Below are positions 1-8,670 of a DNA stretch of 58,112 nt, piece by piece. This DNA is from Salipiger bermudensis (GTDB taxonomy: Bacteria > Pseudomonadota > Alphaproteobacteria > Rhodobacterales > Rhodobacteraceae). Both the position numbers and the translations under genes were made by a program. The notes under the pieces were generated by a model. It saw only the letters and a list, made by a program, of their open reading frames with translations. It had not been told where the DNA came from and did not search any database. The DNA lies in NCBI RefSeq assembly GCF_020171625.1, contig NZ_JAIUZY010000017.1, forward strand, positions 1-58,112, written 5' to 3'. Numbering within the stretch: position 1 is the stretch's first letter; each line of letters starts with the position of its first letter.

Positions 1-40
1 CGCCCTCGCAATATCTTCCCGCCATATTGCCGGTGACACG

Positions 41-77
41 AAAAGGCCTCGCCTGTTGGTGCGGCAGGTGGGGCCTT
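41..77 (-). terminator. Hairpin terminator after the TAXI-TRAP permease gene
   Basis: Arms at 43-55 and 65-77 pair over 13 positions with two wobble pairs. On the minus strand the right arm runs into TTTT, which gives a rho-independent terminator. It lies about 70 bases past the permease stop. A second perfect 9-bp hairpin (111-119 with 125-133) lies between the two and may act with it. Confidence 0.55.
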
Positions 78-146
78 CGTGGTCAGGTCTGGAGTGTTCC
101 GCTCCCCTGCGGCGCACGGCTGTCCCGTGCGCCGGTGTCTTGCTCC

Positions 147-2153
147 TCAGGACAGCGATGCCGGGACCTGACGGCGGTTCTGCCAGAAGGCGAAGACCAG
201 GATCGGCAGCGCGACCACCAGGGCCACGCCCACGAGGTCCAGATCGCTCCAGCCGGGCACGATGGTGGCCGGCAGGGCGATCAGGATCGCCGAGGAGAAC
301 AGCAGCAGCCGCAGCGGGAAGGCATAGGGCCGGCGCTCGAACAGCGGACCCACGAAGGGAACGTAGCCCTGCACGGCGCAGGCGAAAAGGGCCGTGCCCG
401 CAAAGGCAAGCGAGGTCGAGATCACGATCTGCGCCACCGTTCCCTCCAGAACCAGCGCGGGCTGGAAGGCGAAGAAGAACGGAATGAAGTAGATCACCGA
501 CCCGATCCGCATCGCCTCGAACCCGGTCTGCATCGGCGGCGTGCGCGCGATCGAGGCCGCGGCAAAGGCGCCCAAGGCCACCGGCGGGGTGATGAAGGAC
601 AGCATCCCCCAGTAGAAGATGAACATGTGCACGGCCATCGGGTTCAGCCCCACCTCGATCAGCGCCGGCGCGAGCAGGATGGCGAGGAAGATGTAGGCCG
701 CGGTCGAGGTCATGCCGACGCCGAGGATCAGGCCGGTCAGCGCGCCCATCACCAGCAGGAAGATCGCCGAGCCGTCCGCGATGCGCAGCAGGTCGTTGAC
801 CAGCGTCGCGGCGACACCCGTCATCGACAGCGCGCCCACGATCATGCCGACCGCCGCGAGGATCGCCACGAGATTGGCGAACAGCGTGCCGAGACTGTCG
901 ATGAAGGCCCCGAGCTCCCGCCAGCCCCACCGGTGCTTCTTGGACAGAAGCTGGTTCAGGAGGATCAGCAGCGGCGTGGCGTAATAGGGCGCCAGCGCCT
1001 CGCGCCGCATCACCAGCAGCATGTAGATCAGCAGGCCGAAGACGAAGATGTAGTACCAGCCCTCCTTGAAGGTCTTCCAGACCGAGGGCAGTTCCTCGGC
1101 CGGCAGGCCCTTGATGTTCTCGCGCCCGGCCATGGCATCGATCTGCACGAACAGGCCGAAGAAATAGAGCGCCGAGGGAATGATCGCCGCCAGCGCGACG
1201 GTGCCGTAGGGCACGTTCATGAAGCTGGCCATGACGAAGGCGGTCGCCCCCATCACCGGCGGCATCAGCGTGCCCCCGGTCGAGGCGCAGGTCTCGACCC
1301 CGGCGGCAAAGGTGCCGCGGATGCCGATCCGGCGCATGGCGGGGATGGTCATCACCCCGGTGGTCAGCACGTTGGTGATGACGCTGCCGCTCATCGAGCC
1401 CATCAGGCCGGACGAGAAGATCGCCACCTTGGCCGGCCCGCCGCGCACCCGGCCCAGAAGCGCGAAGGAGAGGTTCATGAAGAACGCCCCTGCCCCGGTC
1501 TGCTGCAGGGCGGCCCCGAAGACGATGAAGCCGATGATCAGGCTGGCGAAGGTCCGCAGCGGAATGCCCAGAATGCTCTCCGAGCCCATCGCATGATAGG
1601 CCGCGGTATAGGAGGGCGGCGAGGGGAAGCCCGCGATGGCCGCCGGAAGATACTCGGTATAGAGCGGATAGAGCGACATCAGCCCAACGATGATCGCCAG
1701 CGGCAGGCCGCCGGCCCGCCGTCCGGCCTCGAGCACGAGAATCCACAGGGCGAACGAGAACCACACGGCGGTCTCGGGGGGCGCCATCTCCCACCCCCGC
1801 AGGCTGATGTTCATCGCGTTGGCGAAGAAATAGGCGCACACGCCCAGCGCGGCTGCGGCAAAGCCCCAGTCGTACCAGGGGACACGGTGGTCGTTCGTGC
1901 CCCCCGACGCCGGATAGACGAGGAAACCGATGCCCAGCGACAGCGCGAGGATCGCGTAGTAGAACCGCAGGTCCACCAGCGTGTAACCGACCAGAAGCTG
2001 CAGGTTGAACGTCTGGTTCACCGCCAGCGCGAGGATGATCACCGTCGCGATGCGCACCAGCCACTTTCCGGCGCCGCCCGGCGAGCGCAGGGTGAATTCG
2101 CCAATCTCCGCCAGCTCATCCGCCGGGGTCTTGTTGGTCTCTGTCTTTTCCAT
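147..2153 (-). CDS. TRAP transporter fused permease (TAXI-type, DctQ/DctM fusion)
   Basis: This 668-residue polytopic membrane protein is the membrane part of a secondary TRAP importer driven by an ion gradient. Hydrophobic segments run from about residue 35 to the C-terminus. The glycine- and proline-rich stretches typical of DctM-like permeases are present (for example GVETCASTGGTLMPPVMGA and MTSTAAYIF). The length fits fused small and large subunits, as is usual for TAXI-family systems. The start at 2153 is chosen because GGGAGGA lies 5-6 bases upstream; an in-frame ATG 24 bases further up has no such site. It lies 43 bases downstream of the DUF6282 gene, so the two probably share a transcript. 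Its probable binding protein is encoded at 8671-9816 on the other strand. The substrate is unknown, presumably a carboxylate. Confidence 0.9.
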   Translation of the reverse strand: MEKTETNKTPADELAEIGEFTLRSPGGAGKWLVRIATVIILALAVNQTFNLQLLVGYTLVDLRFYYAILALSLGIGFLVYPASGGTNDHRVPWYDWGFAAAALGVCAYFFANAMNISLRGWEMAPPETAVWFSFALWILVLEAGRRAGGLPLAIIVGLMSLYPLYTEYLPAAIAGFPSPPSYTAAYHAMGSESILGIPLRTFASLIIGFIVFGAALQQTGAGAFFMNLSFALLGRVRGGPAKVAIFSSGLMGSMSGSVITNVLTTGVMTIPAMRRIGIRGTFAAGVETCASTGGTLMPPVMGATAFVMASFMNVPYGTVALAAIIPSALYFFGLFVQIDAMAGRENIKGLPAEELPSVWKTFKEGWYYIFVFGLLIYMLLVMRREALAPYYATPLLILLNQLLSKKHRWGWRELGAFIDSLGTLFANLVAILAAVGMIVGALSMTGVAATLVNDLLRIADGSAIFLLVMGALTGLILGVGMTSTAAYIFLAILLAPALIEVGLNPMAVHMFIFYWGMLSFITPPVALGAFAAASIARTPPMQTGFEAMRIGSVIYFIPFFFAFQPALVLEGTVAQIVISTSLAFAGTALFACAVQGYVPFVGPLFERRPYAFPLRLLLFSSAILIALPATIVPGWSDLDLVGVALVVALPILVFAFWQNRRQVPASLS

Positions 2154-2196
2154 GTTGTCCTCCCGCTGCCTCGTCATACGCTCCGGCCCCCGACCC

Positions 2197-3138
2197 TCAG
2201 GTCAGGGGGATGTCCACCAGTCGCGAGGGGTTGTCCCGCACCAGCAGCCGCACTTCGTCATCCGTGAAGCCCAGAGCGAGGCAAAGTGCAATCGCCTGAC
2301 GCATCCCCTCGACCGGCGTGGGGTTGTCCACCTGCCCCAGATCCGACCCGATCGAGCTGTGCTCGACGCCGGCGGCGCGAATGTCGGCGGCCAGATCCTC
2401 GGGTTCGAAGACGTTAAACCGGCTGTCGATATACAGGCAGGCCGACTGCTCGATCAGCGCGTTGTAGGTCTGCGCGATCTCGCGGATGTCGTCATGGGTG
2501 AAGTGCAGGCCGTACATCGGGTGGTTGACGATGAGCCGCTTGACGCCCCGCGCCTTGGCTTCCTCGAACAGCTTCCAGATTTCCCACACGTGCAGGTGGC
2601 CCGAGGACAGGATCGCGTCGAACTCGGCGATGCTGTCGAGGATTTCCTTGACCTCGTCCTTGATGTTGCCGTTGTCGTCGAGAACCGTCAGCAGCTTCGG
2701 CGCGCGCAGCTGCACGTTCGAGGCCAGCCGCGACTTGCGGAAATTGGTCCGGATGTGGTTGGCCGAATGCGCCGTCGGCATCCAGATCAGCCGGGCGCCA
2801 TGCTTGAGGATCGAATCCACCACCGCAGGGTTGAACCCGCCGGTGGAGTTGTTCAGCACGAGGCCGCCGAACATCGACACGCCGAGGTCTCCGAGCATCC
2901 GCTCCATGATCGGGATGATCGGCGACACCGAGTAGTGGTGATCCTTGAACAGGATGCCCTTCATGCCCGCTTCGGCGGCCTGCTCGACGGCCTGAAAATG
3001 GTCCACCTGCCGGTCCATGATGGAGGGGCCGGAATGGACGTGCAGGTCGACGGCGCCCTGCATGAGGGCGTCGACCCGCGTCTCGTCGATCCCTGCGATC
3101 ATCTCCCGCACCCGGGCGCGTCGTGTTTCCGTGCTCAT
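2197..3138 (-). CDS. DUF6282-type metal-dependent amidohydrolase-like protein
   Basis: A 313-residue soluble protein with an amidohydrolase-superfamily fold. The N-terminal metal-binding motif DLHVHSGPS is near residue 27, followed by FKDHHY and, later, SGHLHVWE and VNHPMYGLH, which supply further His ligands. It ends with GSDLGQ, an Asp-containing late motif of the superfamily. The reaction is not known; a hydrolase or decarboxylase acting on a small organic acid is plausible. The start at 3138 is an ATG with AAGGA about 11 bases upstream; a longer in-frame reading to 3471 would cross the operator at 3233 and is rejected. It lies upstream of the TRAP permease gene and divergent from the MaoC gene, with a palindromic putative IclR operator in between. 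Confidence 0.82.
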   Translation of the reverse strand: MSTETRRARVREMIAGIDETRVDALMQGAVDLHVHSGPSIMDRQVDHFQAVEQAAEAGMKGILFKDHHYSVSPIIPIMERMLGDLGVSMFGGLVLNNSTGGFNPAVVDSILKHGARLIWMPTAHSANHIRTNFRKSRLASNVQLRAPKLLTVLDDNGNIKDEVKEILDSIAEFDAILSSGHLHVWEIWKLFEEAKARGVKRLIVNHPMYGLHFTHDDIREIAQTYNALIEQSACLYIDSRFNVFEPEDLAADIRAAGVEHSSIGSDLGQVDNPTPVEGMRQAIALCLALGFTDDEVRLLVRDNPSRLVDIPLT

Positions 3139-3232
3139 GAGAGTTCCGTCCTTCCCTTGTGTCAGAGTCTTCGCTCGCGAAGTGCACCTTGATTGTCCTC
3201 GGGGCGGGGTCATCTCAACATGTCGCGGGGAA

Positions 3233-3251
3233 CATTCCGGCAGGCGGAATG
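3233..3251. promoter_or_regulatory. Putative IclR operator, site 1
   Basis: The palindrome ATTCCG-GCAGG-CGGAAT (3234-3250) is extended by one base on each side (C and G). It lies 95 bases upstream of the DUF6282 start and 141 bases upstream of the MaoC start, so it can serve both divergent genes. Read on the minus strand it matches the site at 8309 over 20 bases with one difference. Assignment to the IclR protein at 7485 is inferred. Confidence 0.6.
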
Positions 3252-3391
3252 CCCGGTGTGGGAGGTGTCGTCGGCCGGCAGGCCGCCGCAATGATCGGTC
3301 AGACGAGACATCCGTGGCGGCCCGGCGCGTTGGCGCCGAGGGGCGGCCGCCCCTGCCGAAGGGCAGCGCAAATGAGAGGAAAGGACGACCC

Positions 3392-3841
3392 GTGCGGCGA
3401 TATTTCGAGGACTTCAACATCGGCGAAACCTGGGAGAGCAGAGCCGTCGAGCTGACCGAGGACGACATCATCCGCTACGCGCGGGAGAACGACCCGCAAC
3501 CGATGCACACCGATCCCGAAGCGGCGGCGGCCGGGCGCTTTGGCGGCGTCATCGCCAGCGGCTGGCAGATCGCGGCCCTGTCGATGCGGCTGTTCGTTGA
3601 GGCGGGCGGCTACGGCAAGACCCCGATGGTCGGGATGGGCATCGACGAGCTGCGCTGGCGGCGTCCCGTCCGCCCCGGTGACCGGCTGAAGGTCACGCGC
3701 GAGGTCGTGTCGACCGAGCTGCACAAGACCCGCCCCGAATACGGGGTCGTGCGCACCAAGGTGACGGTCGGCAATCAGGAAGACGAGACGGTGATGACGC
3801 TGATCTCGCTGGGTCAGGTGCCCACCCGTCCGGCCGAGTAA
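3392..3841 (+). CDS. MaoC-like (hotdog) dehydratase
   Basis: This 149-residue single-hotdog protein has the hydratase-2 signature: YARENDPQPMH near residues 29-39 holds the catalytic Asp and His, followed by FGGVIASGW. Family members hydrate enoyl-CoA esters or dehydrate 3-hydroxyacyl-CoA. The start is a GTG at 3392, chosen because the conserved hotdog start (RRYFEDFNIGE) begins there and GGAAAGGA lies upstream; a nearby ATG at 3372 is out of frame. The gene is divergent from the DUF6282 gene. Its last 185 bases are duplicated directly downstream at 3890-4074. A second MaoC-type gene lies at 5770-6228, so the pathway probably has two hydration or dehydration steps. Confidence 0.85.
   Translation: MRRYFEDFNIGETWESRAVELTEDDIIRYARENDPQPMHTDPEAAAAGRFGGVIASGWQIAALSMRLFVEAGGYGKTPMVGMGIDELRWRRPVRPGDRLKVTREVVSTELHKTRPEYGVVRTKVTVGNQEDETVMTLISLGQVPTRPAE
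3657..3841 (+). repeat. Direct repeat unit A (3' end of the MaoC gene)
   Basis: This 185-base segment covers the last third of the MaoC gene and its stop codon. It recurs without gaps at 3890-4074, offset 233 bases, with 7 base differences by my count. The bases after each stop codon are also weakly alike, which suggests the original duplicated unit was about 233 bases including the 3' flank. Confidence 0.9.
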
Positions 3842-3889
3842 GAAGGCTCGACGGAGATACCAGCGCCCGGCGGCAAAGGCGTGTTGCCG

Positions 3890-4074
3890 GGCGGCGCCCC
3901 GTCCGCCCCGGCGACCGGCTGAAGGTCACGCGGGAGGTCGTGTCGACCGGGCTGCACAAGACCCGCCCCGAATACGGGGTCGTGCGCACCAAGGTGACGG
4001 TCAGCAATCAGGAAGACGAGACGGTGATGACGCTGATCCCGCTGGGCCAGGTGCCCACCCGTCCGGCCGAGTAA
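3890..4074 (+). pseudogene. Duplicated 3' fragment of the MaoC gene
   Basis: This is the second copy of the MaoC 3' end. The frame is still open to TAA at 4072-4074 and would encode about 57 residues with three amino-acid changes from the intact gene (E to G, G to S, S to P). It has no start codon of its own, no ribosome site and no catalytic motif. It is therefore a relic of a tandem duplication, or of gene conversion between two former full copies. It lies between the MaoC gene and the 3' end of the ligase gene. Confidence 0.85.
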
Positions 4075-4234
4075 CAGGTTCCGACAAACACACCGCAGCC
4101 CGACATCAATAGAGCGCTGCCGGGCGGTGCTGGGTCCGGGGTCTTTCCGCTCCCGCGGGCGATGCCTCAGGATACCAGTGCAGGCCGCAGACATGCCACG
4201 CCCTGCCCCGGCGATCCCCCAGTGGGGCGCCGTG

Positions 4235-5758
4235 TTACGCGTCCGCCGGCCAGTAGGGTTTGCGCAGTTCCGGCTTGAGGAGTTTGCCGGCATTGTTGCG
4301 CGGCAGCTCGGCGCGGATCTCGATCGCCGACAGGCGCTGCATCCGCCCGACCTGTCCGTTCGTCCAGTCGAGCAACTGCTGCACGTCCGGGCTTGTCCCC
4401 TCGCGGCAGACGACGAGGCCGAGGGGCGTCTCGCCCCACTTGGCGCTCGGGATGCCGATCACCGCGGCCTCGGCGACATCGGGATGGCCCAGCAGCTTCT
4501 CCTCGAGGTCGGAGGCGTAGATGTTGAACCCGCCCGAGATGATCATGTCCTTCTTGCGATCCAGCAGCACCAGAAAGCCGTCGTCGTCGAACATGCCGAT
4601 GTCTCCGGTCCGGTGATAGACCGTTCCGTCGGTGTCGGTCCAATAGATCGCCCGGTCCGCCTCGGCGTTGCGGAAATACCCCGACATCATCGTGACCGAG
4701 CGGCCGATGATCTCACCGCGCGCGCCCGGCGGAAGATCGCGCCCGTCCTCGTCGACGACGCGGATCTCGTTTCCCGCGGCGGGGCGCCCGACGGTGTGGG
4801 CCTTGTCCGGGAAGGCCGACAGGTCGAGGATGCAGGTGCAGCCCCCCTCGGTCAGGCCGTAGACCTCGAGGAACCGGCCCGGCCAAGTGTCGAGGATCTC
4901 GCGCTTGTCGGCGGCGGGCAAAGGCGCGCCGGTGCTCTGCTTGAGCCGGAAGCTGGACAGATCGCGCTGGGCAAAGCCGGGCACCGACAGGATGCGACGG
5001 TACTGGACGGGCACCAGCATCGTGTGGGTCACGCGCTCGCGCTCGGCCAGGTCGAGATAGCCCTCCGCGTCGAACTTGGGCATCATGATGACGCGGGAGC
5101 CGTGGAACAGCGCCGCCAGCATCGGCATCAGCGTGGTGTTGGAATAGAGCGGTGTCGCCAGCAGGAGCGTGCTCTCCGCATCCATGCCGAACAGCGCCCG
5201 CGCGGCCTGCCGCCAGCGCATCGCGTGAGAGTGCACGATCCCTTTGGCCCTGCCCGTCGTGCCCGAGCTGTAGATGATGTTGAAGGGTGCGTCCCCCGCA
5301 GGCACCATCGCGTCCTGCAGCGGCTGAGCTTGATCGGTGAACTCGGGCGCGATGCCCTCGGCGCCGATCTCCACGACCGCGCCGGGATGGCCCTCGCTCA
5401 GCAGCGAGCGGTATCCGTCCTGCACGAAGATCAGCTCCGGCTCGCAGTCGCGCAGCATGGTCATCAGCGCATCGGGATGGGCCGAGACCGGCAGCGGCAC
5501 AGCGCAGCCGCCCGCCGCCACCACCGCGAGATAGGCGACCACCAGCCCGGCATCGGCGCTGCCCAGCAGCGCGATGCGCCCCACCGGCCCGTCGCGGCCG
5601 GCGGCAATGGCCCCTGCCGTGGCAAGCACCTGTCGGCGCAGTTCGCCCCAGCTCAGCACCTGCGATCCGCAGACCAGCGCGGTGGCGTCCGGTCGGGTCA
5701 GCCCGTGCTGCAGGAGGGTTGCGAGGAGGCGGCCTTCGTCCGTGTCCGTGTGCGTCAT
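4235..5758 (-). CDS. AMP-forming acyl-CoA synthetase/ligase (class I adenylating enzyme)
   Basis: This 507-residue enzyme activates a carboxylic acid with ATP and CoA through an acyl-adenylate. The P-loop motif YSSGTTGRAKG lies near residue 160. The adenine-binding motif VYGLTEGG is near residue 298, the hinge region RTGDIGMFDDDGF near residue 380 and RKKDMIISGGFNIYASDLE just after. The C-terminal catalytic lysine is in NNAGKLLKPELR. The substrate cannot be read from the sequence. The start at 5758 has GGAGA upstream. It is the last gene of the minus-strand operon quinone oxidoreductase-MaoC-ligase, 11 bases after the MaoC gene. It likely makes the CoA ester on which the MaoC proteins act. 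Confidence 0.88.
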   Translation of the reverse strand: MTHTDTDEGRLLATLLQHGLTRPDATALVCGSQVLSWGELRRQVLATAGAIAAGRDGPVGRIALLGSADAGLVVAYLAVVAAGGCAVPLPVSAHPDALMTMLRDCEPELIFVQDGYRSLLSEGHPGAVVEIGAEGIAPEFTDQAQPLQDAMVPAGDAPFNIIYSSGTTGRAKGIVHSHAMRWRQAARALFGMDAESTLLLATPLYSNTTLMPMLAALFHGSRVIMMPKFDAEGYLDLAERERVTHTMLVPVQYRRILSVPGFAQRDLSSFRLKQSTGAPLPAADKREILDTWPGRFLEVYGLTEGGCTCILDLSAFPDKAHTVGRPAAGNEIRVVDEDGRDLPPGARGEIIGRSVTMMSGYFRNAEADRAIYWTDTDGTVYHRTGDIGMFDDDGFLVLLDRKKDMIISGGFNIYASDLEEKLLGHPDVAEAAVIGIPSAKWGETPLGLVVCREGTSPDVQQLLDWTNGQVGRMQRLSAIEIRAELPRNNAGKLLKPELRKPYWPADA

Positions 5759-5769
5759 GGCGGTCTCCG

Positions 5770-6228
5770 TCAGCCGTTCTCGAGAAGCAGGATATGCCGG
5801 GCGACGACGGCGGGCCTGTCCATCCCCTCGACCTCGATGGTCGCATCGCAGACCAGCCGCGTGCCGCGGGCATGGGGCGCGGCCTCGACCACGGTCAGCG
5901 CCAGCCGGATGCGGCTGTCGACCTGCACCGGCGCGACGAAGCGGATCTTGTCGTATCCGTAGTTCAGCCCGCGACCGCGCTTGCGGATGGCGTAGATCTC
6001 GCGCTGCAGGCGCGGCATCAGGGACACCATGTGCAGCCCGTGCGCGATGGTGCGGCCGCCCGGCATATCGCGGCTGGCCCGCTCCGGGTCTACGTGGATC
6101 CAGTGATCGTCCCCGGTCAGGCGCGCGAAGGCGCTGATCGCCTCCTGATCGATCCGCATCCAGTCCGAATGGCCGATCCGCTGGCCTGCATGGGCCGCCA
6201 TGTCGGCGGGCTGTTCAACCGTGATCAT
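5770..6228 (-). CDS. MaoC family dehydratase (R-specific enoyl-CoA hydratase-like)
   Basis: A 152-residue single-hotdog protein. The hydratase-2 motif FARLTGDDHWIHVDPERA at about residues 35-52 has the catalytic Asp/His pair, followed by GRTIAHGLHMVSL. This form resembles PhaJ-like and NodN-like proteins. It probably adds or removes water on a CoA thioester made by the ligase encoded next to it. Its ATG overlaps the stop of the quinone oxidoreductase gene by four bases (ATGA), so the two are translationally coupled. It is clearly distinct in sequence from the MaoC gene at 3392. Confidence 0.85.
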   Translation of the reverse strand: MITVEQPADMAAHAGQRIGHSDWMRIDQEAISAFARLTGDDHWIHVDPERASRDMPGGRTIAHGLHMVSLMPRLQREIYAIRKRGRGLNYGYDKIRFVAPVQVDSRIRLALTVVEAAPHARGTRLVCDATIEVEGMDRPAVVARHILLLENG

Positions 6229-7271
6229 TGCGGGATGGTCTCCTGTTGCGGGCGCGGTCGCTGTTCGGCCTGCGCGGTGTCCACCGCCAGCACGACCTTG
6301 CCGATCTGGTCATTGCGGTCGAGCACCTCATGCGCGGACCGGACGTCGTCGAAAGCGAAGACCTGATGGATGCGGGTGACGATCCGCCCGTCCTCGAGCA
6401 GCGGCCAGACCCGTTCCACCAGATCCGACGCGATCCGGCCCTTGTAGTCGGACGGTCGGGGCCGCAGCGTCGAGCCGGTCAGTGTCAGCCGCCGCCTCAC
6501 GATGGCGCGGATGTTGACCTCTGCCGTCGGCCCCTGATGGCTGGCGATGAAGACGAGGCGCCCGTCGGGTTTCAGCAGGTCGAGCTGGCGTTGGGTATAG
6601 TCCCCGGCCTGCGCATCGAGCACCACATCGACGCCCGCGCCGTCGGTGCAGCGCCGCACCTCCTCGTCCCACGGGCCCTTGTAGCTGATCGCGGCATGGG
6701 CACCGATGTCGCGGCAGACCTGCAGCTTCTCGTCGCTGCCGGCGGTCGCAAGCACCGTCGCCTTGCTGAGCTGGCGGGCCATCTGGATCCCCGCCATCCC
6801 CACGCCGGACGTGCCACCCTGAATGAGAACGGTCTCGCCCTCCGCAAGGCGGCCGAGCCAGATGAGGTTGTTCCAGGCGGTGAAATAGGCCTCGGGCAGC
6901 GAGGCCGCCTCGATGAAGCTGAACCCGAGCGGCACCGGCATACACTGGACCGCGGGCACGCAGCAGAGCTCGGCATAGCCGCCGCCGTTGACGAGGGCAC
7001 AGACCGCATCGCCGACCGCAAGGCCCTGCACGTCGGGGCCGATCTCTTCGACATAGCCCGCGACATCGAGGCCCAGGATGGGCGAGGCCTCGGGCGGCGG
7101 CGGATAGAGCCCGCGGCGCTGCTGCACGTCGGGCCGGTTGACCCCGGCAGCGACGACCCGGATCGACACCTCGCCCCGCTTGGGGCTTGGGCGTGGCCCC
7201 TCGACGATGTGCAGAACCTCCGGACCGCCCGTGCCCCGGGTTTCGACAAGCCGCATATGTTTGTTCGTCAT
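6225..7271 (-). CDS. NAD(P)H quinone oxidoreductase (PIG3/QOR-type MDR protein)
   Basis: This 348-residue medium-chain dehydrogenase/reductase lacks the zinc ligands of alcohol dehydrogenases. The GroES-like N-terminal half carries VNRPDVQQRRGLYPPP, typical of PIG3 quinone oxidoreductases. The Rossmann half has the nucleotide motif IQGGTSGVGMAGIQ near residue 147. It probably reduces a quinone or an enone/enoyl substrate with NADPH. The start at 7271 (MTNKHMRL) follows GAGG in GGGAAGAGGGACC; the long upstream reading is rejected because it would run over the promoter. It is the first gene of its operon and divergent from the IclR gene. Confidence 0.85.
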   Translation of the reverse strand: MTNKHMRLVETRGTGGPEVLHIVEGPRPSPKRGEVSIRVVAAGVNRPDVQQRRGLYPPPPEASPILGLDVAGYVEEIGPDVQGLAVGDAVCALVNGGGYAELCCVPAVQCMPVPLGFSFIEAASLPEAYFTAWNNLIWLGRLAEGETVLIQGGTSGVGMAGIQMARQLSKATVLATAGSDEKLQVCRDIGAHAAISYKGPWDEEVRRCTDGAGVDVVLDAQAGDYTQRQLDLLKPDGRLVFIASHQGPTAEVNIRAIVRRRLTLTGSTLRPRPSDYKGRIASDLVERVWPLLEDGRIVTRIHQVFAFDDVRSAHEVLDRNDQIGKVVLAVDTAQAEQRPRPQQETIPQ

Positions 7272-7438
7272 GGTCCCTCTTCCCTTCGCGGCAGCAGGAT
7301 CGACCCTGCCGCTCTCGGCGATGGCGGCACCGGGCCATGGACAGAGATCCCGCGGATCCCGGCCCCGGGCGTCCGTCATCGTCCGGCCCACGGACCCTAG
7401 AAGTCGACCTGCGCTTGGGACAAACTGCGCTCAGGACT

Positions 7439-7455
7439 ATTTCGCCCAGCGAAAT
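7439..7455. promoter_or_regulatory. Putative IclR operator, site 2 (autoregulatory)
   Basis: The palindrome ATTTCG-CCCAG-CGAAAT has the same arm length and 5-base spacer as the sites at 3233 and 8309, with one symmetric change in each arm. It ends 30 bases before the IclR start and lies 168 bases upstream of the oxidoreductase start. That is the expected place for autoregulation and for control of the divergent operon. Confidence 0.5.
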
Positions 7456-7484
7456 GCGCGGGGCGCGAAGGGGATGGGGACAGA

Positions 7485-8267
7485 ATGACGATCAGGTCGA
7501 TTGAGCGCGCCATGCGGGTGCTGCAGGAAATGAACATGCAGCCCTACACGACCGTGCGGCATCTTCATGCCCGGACCGGTCTGCCCAAACCCACGATCGT
7601 GCGGATCCTGCAGACGCTGGAACATGCCGGGTTCGTCGAGAACGATCCCCGAATCGGCGGCTACCAGCTCAGCGCGTTGGTCTCCTCCCTCAGCTCGGGC
7701 TATCACAAGGAGCCGATGGTCGTCGAAGCCGGGCGCCCCTGGGCCATCGCGGTGACGCGCAAGTACCAGTGGCCGGTCTCGATCTCGCTGCTGGACCGCG
7801 ACGCGGTCGTGGTCCGGTTCAGCACCGTGCCCGACAGTTCGGTGTCGCCCTTCCACAAGACCGTGAACATGCGCCTGCCCCTGCTGACGCGCGGCATGGG
7901 GCTGGCCTATCTCGCCTTCACGCCCGCCGAGGAGCGCGATCTGATCGTCCGGATGCTGCGCAATTCCGACGATCCGGAAGACCGGCTCGCCCAAAGTCCG
8001 GAGGCCGTGGACCGCCTGATCGCGGTCACGCGCGAACAGGGCTACGCGGTCAGGTCGCCCGACGCGCAGCCGCGCAATTCCAACACCATCGCCGTGCCGA
8101 TCTACAACGAGCACGACCGCGTGGTCGCCAGCCTCGGGCTGACCTACTTCATCTCTGCCTTTCCGTCGCTGCGCAGCGCCTGCGAGACCTACGGGCCGGT
8201 CCTGAAGGATGCCTCCCGGGAGATCTCGAAAGACCTCACGCGGCTGAACCAGACCACCTCGGGCTGA
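7485..8267 (+). CDS. IclR family transcriptional regulator
   Basis: A 260-residue regulator. The N-terminal winged HTH covers about residues 1-65, with recognition region ARTGLPKPTIVRILQTLE. The C-terminal effector-binding domain covers about residues 80-255 and includes VNMRLPLLTRGMGLAYLAF, the IclR effector-pocket region. The pattern resembles MhpR-type regulators of aromatic-acid catabolism, but the effector cannot be read. The operon on its left and the TAXI binding-protein gene on its right are both preceded by the same palindrome, so this protein probably controls the whole 0-9.8 kb regulon. The start at 7485 matches the family N-terminus (TIRSIERAMRVLQ). Confidence 0.92.
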   Translation: MTIRSIERAMRVLQEMNMQPYTTVRHLHARTGLPKPTIVRILQTLEHAGFVENDPRIGGYQLSALVSSLSSGYHKEPMVVEAGRPWAIAVTRKYQWPVSISLLDRDAVVVRFSTVPDSSVSPFHKTVNMRLPLLTRGMGLAYLAFTPAEERDLIVRMLRNSDDPEDRLAQSPEAVDRLIAVTREQGYAVRSPDAQPRNSNTIAVPIYNEHDRVVASLGLTYFISAFPSLRSACETYGPVLKDASREISKDLTRLNQTTSG

Positions 8268-8308
8268 CCGCGCGCCGCGAAGGGGTCTACGGCGACTGCC
8301 CACCGGAG

Positions 8309-8327
8309 CATTCCGCCTGTCGGAATG
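8309..8327. promoter_or_regulatory. Putative IclR operator, site 3
   Basis: The palindrome ATTCCG-CCTGT-CGGAAT with flanking C and G. It is almost identical to site 1 read on the minus strand (GCATTCCGCCTGYCGGAATG). It is the first element of the 403-base gap 8268-8670 between the IclR gene and the TAXI binding-protein gene. I see no gene in the rest of that gap, so a long 5' leader of about 340 bases is possible. Confidence 0.6.
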
Positions 8328-8670
8328 AGCGACTTTCGCTGATCGGCGATCGCCGCCCTGCCCTTAAGCTCGGGGCGACCCACCGGAGGATGGGTTCAGA
8401 CACTGCGCATGGAGGCGCGCAGGAAGCGGAGGGGTTCGGAACACACGTCCGGAATGAGACAAGGCCACGGCGACGCGCCGGGGCGTTTCGTTCACGCACT
8501 CGGTCTACCGGCCGGGATCGACGGCGCTTGCCCGGTCCACCGGGTCGGCTCGGCGACTGACGGAAAGTCCGACCCTGCGCATCCATACCGTGTCTGACCT
8601 GCTTCTCCGGCGGATCGAGGTCGGTGTCAGGTCGCGACCGCGACGTGACGCATTTCAGGGAGGAAACACA

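Noticed and set aside
27-2267. A 746-codon plus-strand open frame
   Set aside because: It is antisense to the TRAP permease gene. Its product is a low-complexity mix of R, G, H, D and Q, typical of the opposite strand of GC-rich genes.
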